Below, piece by piece: positions 16,594 through 27,589 of a DNA stretch of 64,000 nt. The stretch comes from Sphaerisporangium flaviroseum. GTDB lineage: Bacteria > Actinomycetota > Actinomycetes > Streptosporangiales > Streptosporangiaceae. Below the pieces are notes generated by a model. That model saw only the letters and a program-made list of their open reading frames with translations. It was not told the origin of the DNA and did not search any database. The DNA is taken from the NCBI RefSeq assembly GCF_039537005.1, contig NZ_BAAAZR010000032.1:56520-120519 (forward strand). The letters run 5' to 3'. The translations under genes and the position numbers were made by a program. Every line of letters begins with the position of its first letter. The first letter of the stretch is position 1.

Positions 16594-18942
16594 GTGCCCC
16601 GTGATGTGGCCTTGCCCGAAGTGACCGACACCCCTGAGCCGGTTTCCGCGCCCGCGGACGAGACGGGTTTAGCCATGTCCGCAGGCACGGACGAGAAACC
16701 GGCGCCTGCCGTACGCCGCAGGCTTTCCCGGTTCGGGGGGCAGTGGGGTGGCGCGATGAATCCGGTTCTGGAGCCTCTGTTCAAGACGGTTCGAGCCACC
16801 CACCCCAAGGCCGATCTGCGGGTGATCGAGCGCGCCTACGACGTCGCGGCCTATCACCACCGCGACCAGAAGCGGAAGAGCGGCGACCCCTACATCACCC
16901 ACCCGCTGGCGGTGGCGACGATCCTGGCCGAGCTCGGCACCGACGACGAGACCCTGTGCGCCGCTCTGCTCCACGACACCGTGGAGGACACGGCCTACGG
17001 GCTCGAAGAGCTGCGCGCCGACTTCGGCGAGAGCATCGCGCTGCTGGTCGACGGCGTCACCAAGCTCGACAAGGTCAAGTTCGGCGACGCGGCCCAGGCC
17101 GAGACCGTCCGCAAGATGGTCGTGGCGATGTCCCGCGACATCCGGGTGCTGGTCATCAAGCTCGCCGACCGGCTCCACAACATGCGCACCCTGCGCTACC
17201 TGCCCCGGCACAAGCAGGAGCAGAAGGCCCGCGAGACGCTGGAGATCTTCGCGCCGCTGGCCCACCGGCTCGGCATGAACACCATCAAGTGGGAGCTGGA
17301 GGACCTGGCCTTCGGGATGCTCTATCCCAAGCGCTACGACGAGATCGCCCGCATGGTGTCCGAGCGGGCCCCGCGCCGCGACCTGTTCCTGCAGGAAGTG
17401 ATCGAGAAGGTCTCCGCCGACCTGCGGGAGGCCAAGATCCGGGCCGCGGTCAAGGGCAGGCCCAAGCACTACTACTCGATCTACCAGAAGATGATCGCGC
17501 GCGAGGTCGCGTTCGACGACATCTACGACCTTGTGGGCATCCGCGTGCTGGTCGACACGGTGCGCGACTGCTACGCCGCGCTCGGAACGATCCACGCGCG
17601 ATGGAATCCCGTGCCGGGCCGGTTCAAGGATTACATCGCGATGCCCAAGTTCAACATGTACCAGTCGTTGCACACGACGGTCATCGGGCCCGAGGGCAAG
17701 CCGGTGGAGCTGCAGATCCGCACACGGGCGATGCACCACCGCGCCGAGTACGGCGTCGCGGCCCACTGGAAGTACAAAGAGGAGATCGGGGTGTCCGGGC
17801 CCGCCGGAGCCCGCATGAAGTCCGCGGGCGACATGGCCTGGCTGCGCCAGTTGCTCGACTGGCAGAAGGAGACGGCCGACCCGGGCGAGTTCCTCGAGTC
17901 GCTGAGGTTCGACCTGTCGGTGTCCGAGGTGTTCGTCTTCACTCCGCGCGGGCAGGTGATCGCGCTGCCTGAGGGCGCCACGCCGGTCGACTTCGCCTAC
18001 GCCGTGCACACCGAGGTCGGCCACCGGTGCATCGGCGCCCGGGTGAACGGCCGCCTGGTGCCGCTGGAGTCGCGGCTCAGCAACGGCGACGCCGTGGAGA
18101 TCTTCACCTCCAAGTCGCCCGACGCCGGGCCGTCCCGCGACTGGCTGAAGTTCGTCAAGAGCGGCCGCGCGCGCAACAAGATCCGCCAGTGGTTCTCCAA
18201 GGAGCGCCGCGAGACGGCGATCGAGGCCGGCAAGGAGGCCATCGGGCGGGCCATGCGCAAGCAGGGGCTCCCGCTGCAGCGCCTGATGTCCGGAGAGAGC
18301 CTCCTGGCCCTCGCCAGGGACCTGCGCTACCCCGATGTCTCCGCGCTCTACGCGGCCGTCGGAGAGGGGCACACGGCCGCTCAGGCGGTCGTGCAGAGGC
18401 TCGTCCAGTCCCTCGGGGGGGTCGAGGGCGCCGAGGAGGACATCGCCGAGGCGGCGGTCCCCACCAAGCTGCGTGGCCGGCCGCGCACCGGCACCAACGC
18501 CGGCGTCATCGTGGCGGGCGACTCCGATGTCTGGGTCCGGCTGTCACGCTGCTGCACCCCGGTGCCGGGCGACGACATCGTGGGCTTCGTGACCCGCGGT
18601 CACGGCGTCTCGGTCCACCGCACCAACTGCCCCAACATCGAGCAGTTGAGGTCCGAGCCCGACCGCCTGGTGGAGGTCAGCTGGTCCCCGAGCGACGACT
18701 CGGTGTTCCTGGTGGCCATCCAGGTCGAGGCGCTCGACCGGCCGCGCCTGCTGTCGGACGTGACTCGCATGCTGTCCGACCAGCACGTCAACATCCTGTC
18801 CGCCTCGGTCACCACATCCCGCGACCGCACCGCGGTCAGCAAGTTCACCTTCGAGATGGGCGACCCCAAGCACCTGGGCCATGTGCTGAAGGCCGTTCGC
18901 AACATCCCCGGCGTCTACGACGTCTACCGCGTCACCAACTGA
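16594..18942 (+). CDS. relA: Bifunctional (p)ppGpp synthetase/hydrolase Rel
   Basis: A 782-residue long RelA/SpoT homologue that makes and degrades (p)ppGpp in the stringent response. In order: an N-terminal extension of ~50 residues; an HD hydrolase with HHRDQKRKSGDPYITHPL and LLHDTVEDT; the synthetase domain with YQSLHTTVIGPEGK; a TGS domain near residue 446 (VFVFTPRGQVIALP); a Cys-containing conserved region (RLSRCCTPVPGDDI); and a C-terminal ACT domain. The synthetase has an RFKD sequence (residues 343-346), the RXKD form typical of bifunctional enzymes rather than the EXDD of RelA-only ones. GTG 16594 has GAGGAG 6 nt upstream. Codon 26 (16669-16671) is TTA; an internal ATG at 16675 would avoid it. 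Confidence 0.96.
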   Translation: MPRDVALPEVTDTPEPVSAPADETGLAMSAGTDEKPAPAVRRRLSRFGGQWGGAMNPVLEPLFKTVRATHPKADLRVIERAYDVAAYHHRDQKRKSGDPYITHPLAVATILAELGTDDETLCAALLHDTVEDTAYGLEELRADFGESIALLVDGVTKLDKVKFGDAAQAETVRKMVVAMSRDIRVLVIKLADRLHNMRTLRYLPRHKQEQKARETLEIFAPLAHRLGMNTIKWELEDLAFGMLYPKRYDEIARMVSERAPRRDLFLQEVIEKVSADLREAKIRAAVKGRPKHYYSIYQKMIAREVAFDDIYDLVGIRVLVDTVRDCYAALGTIHARWNPVPGRFKDYIAMPKFNMYQSLHTTVIGPEGKPVELQIRTRAMHHRAEYGVAAHWKYKEEIGVSGPAGARMKSAGDMAWLRQLLDWQKETADPGEFLESLRFDLSVSEVFVFTPRGQVIALPEGATPVDFAYAVHTEVGHRCIGARVNGRLVPLESRLSNGDAVEIFTSKSPDAGPSRDWLKFVKSGRARNKIRQWFSKERRETAIEAGKEAIGRAMRKQGLPLQRLMSGESLLALARDLRYPDVSALYAAVGEGHTAAQAVVQRLVQSLGGVEGAEEDIAEAAVPTKLRGRPRTGTNAGVIVAGDSDVWVRLSRCCTPVPGDDIVGFVTRGHGVSVHRTNCPNIEQLRSEPDRLVEVSWSPSDDSVFLVAIQVEALDRPRLLSDVTRMLSDQHVNILSASVTTSRDRTAVSKFTFEMGDPKHLGHVLKAVRNIPGVYDVYRVTN

Positions 18943-18943
18943 T

Positions 18944-19002
18944 CCCCCCGCCGAGCGGCGGAGGGACCGGGGTCGCCCCTAAGGGCCTGGCCCCCGGCCA
19001 GG
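18944..19002. terminator. Two hairpins between convergent rel and DUF349 genes
   Basis: A first stem (CCGCC-GAGC-GGCGG, extended by three more pairs) begins 2 nt after the rel stop; a second perfect stem CCTGGCC-CCC-GGCCAGG ends at 19002. Placed between convergent genes, they may stop transcription from both sides. Confidence 0.6.
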
Positions 19003-19089
19003 GGAGCGCGACGAGGCCGCGTTCGCCGACCACCCTCCGAACGCGAACGGCCCTCGCCGGTCAATTCGGGCCCGGCCGGCTCTCGCCGG

Positions 19090-20319
19090 TCAGGAGAACT
19101 CGGCGAGGGTGCGTTCGGCCTCCTCCAGCCATGAGCGGCGGGCGGCGATGGCCTCCTCGGCCTCCTTGACGTCCTTGTCCTTGCCGGCGGCCCTGGCCTT
19201 GGCCATCCGGCCCTCAAGCTGCTCGATGGTCCTGCGCAGCTGGTCGACGGTGGTCTGCGCCCGGGCGCGGGCCTCGGGGTTGGACCGCTTCCACTCGGCC
19301 TCCTCGGCCTTGCGGACCGCCTCGTCGATGCGGCGCAGGCCGCCCTCCAGCTTGTCCCTGACCTCGCGCGGCACCGGCCCGACGGCCTCCCAGCGCTCCA
19401 GCACGCCCCGCAGTGCGGATCGCGCGGACCGGGCGTCGGTCACCGGCAGGATGCGCTCGGCGTCGGCGAGGATGCGCTCCTTGGCCTCCGCGTTCTCCCG
19501 GAGAGAGGCGTCACGCTCGGCGAACACCGCTGAACGGGCCTGGAAGAACTGGTCCTGGGCCCCCTTGAAGCGGTTCCACAGGTCGTCCTCCGCCTCGCGG
19601 GAGGCGCGGCCGGCGGTCTTCCAGCGCCGCATGAGCTCGCGGTAGGCCGAAGCCGTCTCGCCCCAGTCGGTGGAGGTCGCCAGGGCCTCGGCCTCGCTGA
19701 CGATGCGCTCCTTGATGCTGCGCACCGACTCCCGCTGCTCGTCGAGCCCGGCGAAGTAGGACTTGCGCCGCTTGGCGAAGGCGGTGCGGGCGGCGGAGAG
19801 CCGCTTCCACAGGGCCGCCTCGGTCACCCGGTCGATGCGTTCGGCGGCCTTCCACTCCTCGACGAGCTGGCGCAGCCGCTCGCCGCCCGACTTCCAGTGA
19901 GTGGTGTCCTCGGCGATGCGCTCGGCCTCGGCGACGATGCGTTCCTTGATCTCCCGGGACTGGGCGCGTGCCTGGTCCCGGGCGGCCTTCACCTCTTCTC
20001 GGCGCTTGCCCACCAGGTCGGTGAGCGCTTCGAGGCGGCTCTCCAGCGCCGCGAGGTCGCCGACGGCGTGCGCCTCGGAGATGGACTCGCGCAGCTTGAC
20101 GATCGTCGCCTCGGCCTGGGCGGGTGGCAGGTCGGTGCCGCGGAGCCGCTGTTCCAGCAGCTCCACCTGGGTCGCCAGCTCGTCGTACTTCCGATGGAAG
20201 TAGGCGAGGGCCTCTTCCGGTTCACCGGCCTGCCAGGACCCGACGGCCCGTTCTCCCTCGGCCGTACGAACGTAGACGGTGCCGTCGTCGTCTACCCGGC
20301 CCCACGGGTCGGTGCTCAC
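19090..20319 (-). CDS. DUF349 repeat coiled-coil protein
   Basis: A 409-residue, highly charged, almost wholly helical protein with at least three DUF349 repeats (for example WKAAERIDRVTEAALWKRL, then RRWKTAGRASREAEDDLWNRF, then LERWEAVGPVPREVRDKLE), flanked by long coiled coils. No enzymatic motif is visible. In Actinobacteria it sits beside rel and a cyclophilin, but its function is unknown to me. I prefer GTG 20319 over 20334 because GGGAGGA lies just upstream of it. It is downstream of and co-directional with the cyclophilin gene at 20379, 59 nt away, so both may form one transcript. Confidence 0.85.
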   Translation of the reverse strand: MSTDPWGRVDDDGTVYVRTAEGERAVGSWQAGEPEEALAYFHRKYDELATQVELLEQRLRGTDLPPAQAEATIVKLRESISEAHAVGDLAALESRLEALTDLVGKRREEVKAARDQARAQSREIKERIVAEAERIAEDTTHWKSGGERLRQLVEEWKAAERIDRVTEAALWKRLSAARTAFAKRRKSYFAGLDEQRESVRSIKERIVSEAEALATSTDWGETASAYRELMRRWKTAGRASREAEDDLWNRFKGAQDQFFQARSAVFAERDASLRENAEAKERILADAERILPVTDARSARSALRGVLERWEAVGPVPREVRDKLEGGLRRIDEAVRKAEEAEWKRSNPEARARAQTTVDQLRRTIEQLEGRMAKARAAGKDKDVKEAEEAIAARRSWLEEAERTLAEFS

Positions 20320-20378
20320 CGTGTCCTCCCGCACTCGAATCAGCCTCCAGGACGCGATGCGTCCTTGGTTGTATTACG

Positions 20379-21245
20379 TCAGCTCTTGCCAGAGATTGTC
20401 ACGTGTTTGATTTCGACCGGGTCCTTGGGAGCTCCCGAGCCATCGCCCATCCCCCCGGGCAGGACGCCCTTCTTGCTCACATCGTCGAGGATTTTGAGCC
20501 CCTTTGTGACGGTACCGAACGGCGTGTAGTTCGGGGGCAGTTGGAGGTCACCGAAGATGATGAAGAATTGGCTTCCATTGGTGTTGGGCCCGCTGTTGGC
20601 CATCGCGACCACCCCGCGGGTGTACTTCGCGCCGTTCAGGTTCTCGTCGGCGAAGCGGTAACCGGGGCCGCCCTGGCCGTCGGTGGGGTTCTTGCCGTCA
20701 CCCTTGGCCAGCGGGTCGCCGCACTGCAGCATGGGGAAGCTCGCCGGCCCCATGCGGTGGCACTTGGACCCGTCGAAGTACTTCTTGGCGGCGAGGAAGG
20801 CGAACGAGCTCACCGTGCAGGGCGCCTTGTCGGTGGCCAGGCTCACCACGATGTTCCCCTGGTTGGTCGCGAGCGTCATCGTCTTGGCCGAGGTGTCGGC
20901 CTTCGCCGGCGGCAGCCCCACGTTCTTGGCCGGGGCACCGCTGCTGTCGGCGACGAAGTCGCACGTGCCGGTCGCCGCGTCGTACGGCTTGGGCTGCGGT
21001 CCCGCGGATGGAGGGGCCGACGACGGCGGAGGCGTGGCGGTCGCGGTCGCGGCCTCGGTCTTGGCGTCTCCGCCCCCGATCAACGCGACGGCACCGAAGA
21101 TGGCGCCCACCACGACCAGCACGCCCGCGCTGGTGCCGATGATGGCCCACTTCTTCGTCCGAGCCTGCCGCGCGGCACGAGCTTCCATCTGCCGTTGGTA
21201 ATGCTCCCGTGCCAACTGCCTTTGACGGTCCTTGCCGGTCGCCAC
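20379..21245 (-). CDS. Membrane-anchored extracytoplasmic cyclophilin (peptidyl-prolyl isomerase) 1
   Basis: A 288-residue protein with a basic cytoplasmic N-terminus (KDRQRQLAREHYQRQMEAR), one transmembrane helix (near residues 35-57), a Thr/Pro/Ser linker and a cyclophilin domain outside the membrane. Isomerase features include CHRM (catalytic Arg), FPMLQCGDP and NTNGSQFFI. Four cysteines (CDF, APCTV, KCHRM, LQCGD) could form disulfides. It probably folds exported proteins. GTG 21245 has GGGAGGG about 10 nt upstream. It is divergent from the hydrolase gene at 21438 and paralogous to the gene at 25249. Confidence 0.9.
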   Translation of the reverse strand: MATGKDRQRQLAREHYQRQMEARAARQARTKKWAIIGTSAGVLVVVGAIFGAVALIGGGDAKTEAATATATPPPSSAPPSAGPQPKPYDAATGTCDFVADSSGAPAKNVGLPPAKADTSAKTMTLATNQGNIVVSLATDKAPCTVSSFAFLAAKKYFDGSKCHRMGPASFPMLQCGDPLAKGDGKNPTDGQGGPGYRFADENLNGAKYTRGVVAMANSGPNTNGSQFFIIFGDLQLPPNYTPFGTVTKGLKILDDVSKKGVLPGGMGDGSGAPKDPVEIKHVTISGKS

Positions 21246-21437
21246 CGCTGAGCCCTCCCGACTGTCCGAGTTGATCGTGTTTGGCCGCCTCGCTGGACGA
21301 CCGCCACCTTTATGGAGTGGGCGAATCGTATCGGCCAACGGGCAATGGTTCGCAGCCCGGCGACCCGCACCGGTACCCTTCGGTTACATTCCCATCCGCT
21401 TTCCTTGACGAGATCGATCACACCGAGGACCGTTTCC

Positions 21438-22121
21438 GTGCTCATCGACGGCTTTCCCGCAGGTTCCTTCCAGGCCAACTGCTATGTCGTCGCTCCCGCC
21501 GCGGGCGAGGAGTGCGTGATCGTCGACCCAGGTCAGGACGCTGTCCAGGGCCTGGACGACATGCTGCGCGAGCACCGGCTCAAGCCGGTCGCCGTGCTGC
21601 TCACGCACGGTCATCTCGATCATGTGTGGTCGGTCGCGCCGGTCTGCGGAGCGCGTGACGTGCCGGCCTGGATTCACCCCGAGGACCGCGAAATGCTGAC
21701 CGATCCGGGCAAGGGCCTGTCGCTCATGGCCGGTCAGCAGCTCTTCGGCGGGCTGAAGTTAACCGAGCCCGACGACGTGCGTGAGCTTTCCGACGGCGCC
21801 GTGCTCGAGCTCGCGGGCATGGCCATCACCGTCGACCACGCGCCCGGGCATACGAGGGGGTCGGTGACGTTCCGGCTTCCCGGGGAGCGTGTGATGTTCT
21901 CGGGAGACCTGTTGTTCGCCGGCTCCATCGGCCGAAGCGATCTTCCGGGCGGTGACTACCAGACCATCCTGCGCAGCCTGGGCAACGTCTGCCTGACGCT
22001 GCCGGACGACACGACGGTGCTGCCCGGTCACGGACCACATACGACGATCGGCCGCGAACGCGCCACTAACCCCTACCTCGCCGAGGCGGCGCCGTTCGCA
22101 GGCCCAACCAGGGGACTGTAA
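21438..22121 (+). CDS. Metallo-beta-lactamase-fold hydrolase (glyoxalase II-like)
   Basis: A 227-residue hydrolase with the zinc motif THGHLDH (near residue 58), HAPGHTRGS, a GDLLF aspartate and PGHGPHTTIGRE, the layout of hydroxyacylglutathione hydrolase-like proteins. Actinomycetes use mycothiol rather than glutathione, so the substrate is uncertain, perhaps a mycothiol thioester. GTG 21438 is preceded by GAGGAC. The stop overlaps the hisS start (TAATG), tying its expression to tRNA charging genes. Codon 108 (21759-21761) is TTA, so translation of this gene, and hisS by coupling, might depend on a rare leucyl-tRNA. Confidence 0.88.
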   Translation: MLIDGFPAGSFQANCYVVAPAAGEECVIVDPGQDAVQGLDDMLREHRLKPVAVLLTHGHLDHVWSVAPVCGARDVPAWIHPEDREMLTDPGKGLSLMAGQQLFGGLKLTEPDDVRELSDGAVLELAGMAITVDHAPGHTRGSVTFRLPGERVMFSGDLLFAGSIGRSDLPGGDYQTILRSLGNVCLTLPDDTTVLPGHGPHTTIGRERATNPYLAEAAPFAGPTRGL

Positions 22122-23376
22122 TGAGCTTTCAGGCGCCCAAGGGCGTACCAGAATATTTCCCACCGCGTTCCGCGACGTTCCTGGCGGTCCGCGCGGCGTT
22201 CGCCACCGCGGCGCAGAACGCCGGCTACTCCTACATCGAGGTGCCGGTCTTCGAGGACACCGAGCTGTTCGCCCGCGGTGTCGGAGAGTCGACCGACGTG
22301 GTGTCCAAGGAGATGTACACCTTCGCCGACAGGGGCGGCCGTTCGGTGACGCTCCGGCCCGAGTTCACCGCCGGTGTCATGCGCTCGACGCTGGAGCACG
22401 GCCTGCACAACGCCCAGCTGCCGGTCAAGCTGTGGACCACCGGCCCGGCCTTCCGCTACGAGCGCCCGCAGGCCGGCCGCTACCGCCAGCTCCAGCAGTT
22501 CAACGTGGAGGCCATCGGCACCGAGGACCCGGCGGTCGACGCCGAGACCATCGCCATCGCCTGGTCGGGCTACCAGGCTCTCGGGCTCACCCGGGTGCGG
22601 CTGCTGCTCAACACCCTCGGATGCAAGCAGTGCCGCCCGGCCTACCGTGCCGCCCTGCAGGACTTCCTGCGAGGGCTCGACCTCGACGAGGCCACCAGGG
22701 AGCGCATCGAGATCAACCCGCTGCGGGTGCTCGACGACAAGCGCGCCGAGGTGCGGGCCCAGGTCGAGAACGCCCCGCTGATCACCGATCACCTCTGCGC
22801 GTCCTGCAAGGCCCACCACGACAGGGTCCGCTCCCTGCTGGAGGACCTCGGCGTGCCGTGGGAGGACGCCCCGCGGCTGGTGCGCGGCCTCGACTACTAC
22901 ACCCGCACCACCTACGAGTTCGACCACCCGCTGCTCGGCGCCCAGTCGGGCATCGGCGGCGGCGGCCGCTACGACGGGCTGTCGGAGGACATCGGAGGCC
23001 CGGCGCTGCCGGGCATCGGCTTCGCCGTCGGCGTCGACCGCATCATCCTCGCAGTGGAGGCCGAGGAACTCGCCCAGGAGGTGCCCGCGCGCGTCGCCGT
23101 GTACGGTGTGCCGCTCGGCGAGGAGGCGGCCCGGCGCATGTTCAAGCTCGTCAACGAGCTGAGGGCGGCGGGCGTGGCCGCCGACATGGCCTTCGACGGC
23201 AAGGGGCTCAAGGGCGCCATGAAGGGCGCCGACCGTTCCGGGGCCACATACGCGGTGATCCTCGGCGACCGGGACATCGCCGCCGGGGCGGCGCAGGTGA
23301 AGCACCTGGAAAGTGGCGACCAGACCGCAGTACCACTCGCTGAGATCGTCACGAAGCTGAAGGAGAAACTGACCAA

Positions 23377-23380
<4 letters not shown>
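22121..23380 (+). CDS. hisS: Histidyl-tRNA synthetase
   Basis: A 419-residue class II aminoacyl-tRNA synthetase. Motif 2 appears as TGPAFRYERPQAGRYRQ, the histidine-binding signature as RGLDYYTRTTYEFD, and motif 3 as GIGFAVGVDRI. A C-terminal anticodon-binding domain follows (VAVYGVPLGEEA). ATG 22121 overlaps the preceding stop and its own stop overlaps aspS by ATGA, so the three genes are translationally coupled. Confidence 0.96.
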
Positions 23381-25149
<1,769 letters not shown>

Positions 25150-25168
25150 CGGTCCCGTTCAACGAGGC

Positions 25169-25204
25169 GAGCCCCGGCGCACATGGCGCCGGGGCTCTGC
25201 TTTT
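25169..25204 (+). terminator. Intrinsic terminator after aspS
   Basis: A 12-bp perfect GC-rich stem (GAGCCCCGGCGC against GCGCCGGGGCTC) with a 5-nt loop, followed by TGCTTTT. It is the most canonical rho-independent terminator in the window. Confidence 0.9.
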
Positions 25205-25248
25205 CGGCTCGGACGGGATCGCTCGGACGGGACCCGTGGCGACGTTCG

Positions 25249-26166
25249 CTAGCGGGTGATCTTCATGTCCTTGATGATCACCGGGAGCTTGGGAGCGTTG
25301 GAGCCCTCGCCCCTGACGTCGGCCATCGGGTCGCCGTTGAAGGGGATGATGCCGCCCTTGGCGATCTTGTCGATGATGTCCATGCCCTTGACCACCACGC
25401 CGAACGGCGTGAAGGCGGCGCCCGCGGACGACAGCTGGGTGTTCTCGTCGGAGAAGGAGATCCAGAACTGGCTGCCGTTGGAGTTGGCGTCCTCGGAGGC
25501 CTGCGACATGGCGACGGTGCCCCTGCCCAGGGGGATGCCGCCCAGGTTCTCATCCTCGAACAGGTAGCCCGGCCCGCCGGTGCCGTCGTCCTTGCTCTTG
25601 CCGTCGGCCTTGGCCAGCGGGTCGCCGCACTGCAGCATGCCCAGGCCGGTGGTCTCCACGGTCGCCAGGCGGTGGCAGCGGGTGTTGTCGAAGTAGTTCT
25701 TCTTGGCCAGGAACTCGAACGAGTTGATCGTGCAGGGCGCCTGCGCGGTGGCGAGTTCGATGACGATCGTGCCCTGGTTGGTGGTGATCGTCATGTTCTT
25801 GGCCTTCAGATCGGGCTTCGACGGCGGCGTGCCCACGTTCTTGGCCGGGCCTCCGCTGTCGTCCTTGCGGTAGGCGCAGGAGACGGAGCCCGGGGCGACC
25901 GGGGCGGCCGTCGAGCTGGGCAGCGCGGCGGGAGCCGATGCGCCGGCCGAGACAGAGGCGGACGGGGAGGGGGCCGCGCTCGGCTTCACGTCCTCCGTGC
26001 CCCCCAAGAGCGTGGTGGCGGCGATGACGCCGCCCACGACGACGAGCACTCCGACTCCGGCACCGAGGATGATGCCCCGCTTGGACGTGCTGGTGGGCTT
26101 GGCCCGCTCTTCCTGCCGCTCGCGATGCTCCCGTGCCAGCTGGGTCTGGCGATCCACGTCGGTCAC
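25249..26166 (-). CDS. Membrane-anchored extracytoplasmic cyclophilin (peptidyl-prolyl isomerase) 2
   Basis: A 305-residue paralogue of the cyclophilin at 20379, with the same plan: cytoplasmic head (DRQTQLAREHRERQEER), one transmembrane helix (near residues 32-52), an Ala/Pro/Ser linker and a secreted isomerase domain (CHRL, GMLQCGDP, SNGSQFWISF). The same four cysteine positions are kept. GTG 26166 has GGAAGG 7 nt upstream. The two copies flank the hydrolase-hisS-aspS operon, suggesting an old duplication around it. A possible promoter lies at 26267-26238. Confidence 0.9.
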   Translation of the reverse strand: MTDVDRQTQLAREHRERQEERAKPTSTSKRGIILGAGVGVLVVVGGVIAATTLLGGTEDVKPSAAPSPSASVSAGASAPAALPSSTAAPVAPGSVSCAYRKDDSGGPAKNVGTPPSKPDLKAKNMTITTNQGTIVIELATAQAPCTINSFEFLAKKNYFDNTRCHRLATVETTGLGMLQCGDPLAKADGKSKDDGTGGPGYLFEDENLGGIPLGRGTVAMSQASEDANSNGSQFWISFSDENTQLSSAGAAFTPFGVVVKGMDIIDKIAKGGIIPFNGDPMADVRGEGSNAPKLPVIIKDMKITR

Positions 26167-26237
26167 GGTATGCCTTCCAATTGCCGATAGATGACTTTAT
26201 GTGCTCCGGAATCGTACCGGCCTTTGCGTTGAGCCTG

Positions 26238-26267
26238 TATAAAACGCCCAGTTCGAGCAGGTTTCAA
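26238..26267 (-). promoter_or_regulatory. Candidate promoter for cyclophilin 2
   Basis: On the minus strand TTGAAA (26267-26262) lies 18 nt from TTTATA (26243-26238), about 70 nt before the gene. The rest of the 303-nt divergent gap (26167-26469) shows no gene; a TATAAG at 26436-26441 may be the -10 for the DUF2231 gene on the plus strand. Confidence 0.45.
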
Positions 26268-26469
26268 GATCATCCATGACCTTGGCCCGGCACTGTCTTT
26301 GCCGTGCGGAAAGTTGCGACGGGGAACTCCTTATGGCGCCTTGACGCGATCACCGGCATGATCGGCTCACGCGGTCGAAGGGGGTCGCCGCACCATCCGG
26401 TGCCTCCCGGGCGAACCTGGGCGGCGGCGGAACCGTATAAGGGACTAGCCACTTCATGGGAGTCACCAC

Positions 26470-26928
26470 ATGTTCGACGAGTTCTTCGGCCTGCCCGCCC
26501 ACCCCCTGATCGTCCATTCCGCCGTGATCTTCATCCCTCTGCTGGCGCTCGGCTCCGTCGTGTACGGCGTGGTCCCGCGCGTGCGCCCGTCCCTGCGGTG
26601 GGCGGTGATCCTGCTCGCGATCGCCGCCCCGGCCACCGCCTTCGCGGCGAAGCAGAGCGGTGAGGCGTTCGAGGCGCGGATGTTCGCCGACGGCCTGCCC
26701 GAAGGGGCGACCGGCCAGCGGATCATGGAACACTCCAGCTTCGCCAACCCCCTGGTGCTGAGCGCCCTCGGCCTCGGCGTCGCATCACTGCTGCTCGTCT
26801 ACTCGTCGCTCAAGCTCGGCAGGGTCACGACCGGGCTCCTGTCCGCCGTCACCGTGGTGCTCGCCCTGCTGGCGGGGTTCTACGTCCTGCGGGCCGGGCA
26901 CACCGGCGCCATCGCGGTCTGGGGCTGA
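26470..26928 (+). CDS. DUF2231 integral membrane protein
   Basis: A 152-residue protein with four predicted membrane helices and the family start FFGLPAHPLIVHSAVIFIPL. DUF2231 proteins keep a conserved histidine in the HPLIVH block; the function is unknown to me, though some members are linked with redox or heme-associated membrane proteins. ATG 26470 is preceded by a GGGAG element. The following lipoprotein gene begins 82 nt later. Confidence 0.85.
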   Translation: MFDEFFGLPAHPLIVHSAVIFIPLLALGSVVYGVVPRVRPSLRWAVILLAIAAPATAFAAKQSGEAFEARMFADGLPEGATGQRIMEHSSFANPLVLSALGLGVASLLLVYSSLKLGRVTTGLLSAVTVVLALLAGFYVLRAGHTGAIAVWG

Positions 26929-27010
26929 TCGCCGAGGCGGGCGGGCCGGGCGCGATCACGCGGGGCCCGGCCGGCGGGAACCTCACGGCCGCGGAGACGG
27001 TAGTACCGGC

Positions 27011-27580
27011 ATGAAACGCACAGCCATCGTGTCGGCCTGCCTGGTGGCGGCAGCCTGCGCCCCGGCCACACCCTCGTCCTCGGGCGACCCCGCCGCGCAG
27101 GCCCGGCCCTCCGCGTCCGTTCCCTCCGCGTCCGTTCCCGCGACGCCGAGCCCGCCCGTGGCGCCGTCGAGCACCCGCCCGAGCGGCGAGCGGGCCGAGG
27201 GCGGTTGCGGGGACACCCCGGCCCAGTCGGGGCGGCCGCCCGCCTGGGCGTCCGTGAACGCCCCCCGCCTCCCCTTCGTCGTCGGACGTGAGGGGAACGC
27301 CCTCGCGTACCCGTTCGTCGACCTGCGTGCCGGCACCCCTGAAAATCCGGCCAACAAGGTCCTCTGGTACGTCCGGCTGCCGCGTGACTCCAACGAACTG
27401 CGCGTCGTCGCCCGGCCCCGCGGGGCCGCCGAGCCCGTGGTCCGCGCCGCCTTCCCCGACGGGGCAGGTCCCGGCGAGATCTATCCGAGCATCATCAACG
27501 TGCCGAAGCCTGGATGCTGGACGTTCGACCTGACCTGGGGCGCTCACCACGACACGGTGGACGTTCTCTATCGGCGGTAG
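27011..27580 (+). CDS. Putative lipoprotein of unknown function
   Basis: A 189-residue protein with a short signal peptide ending in VAAAC (lipidated Cys near residue 15), a Ser/Pro/Ala linker, and a compact domain that starts near residue 80 and ends in GCWTFDLTWGAHHDTVDVLY, like beta-sandwich domains of unknown function in actinomycete lipoproteins. No catalytic motif is recognised. rarA begins 9 nt after its stop, so the two may share a transcript. Confidence 0.8.
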   Translation: MKRTAIVSACLVAAACAPATPSSSGDPAAQARPSASVPSASVPATPSPPVAPSSTRPSGERAEGGCGDTPAQSGRPPAWASVNAPRLPFVVGREGNALAYPFVDLRAGTPENPANKVLWYVRLPRDSNELRVVARPRGAAEPVVRAAFPDGAGPGEIYPSIINVPKPGCWTFDLTWGAHHDTVDVLYRR

Positions 27581-27589
27581 TGTCAACGC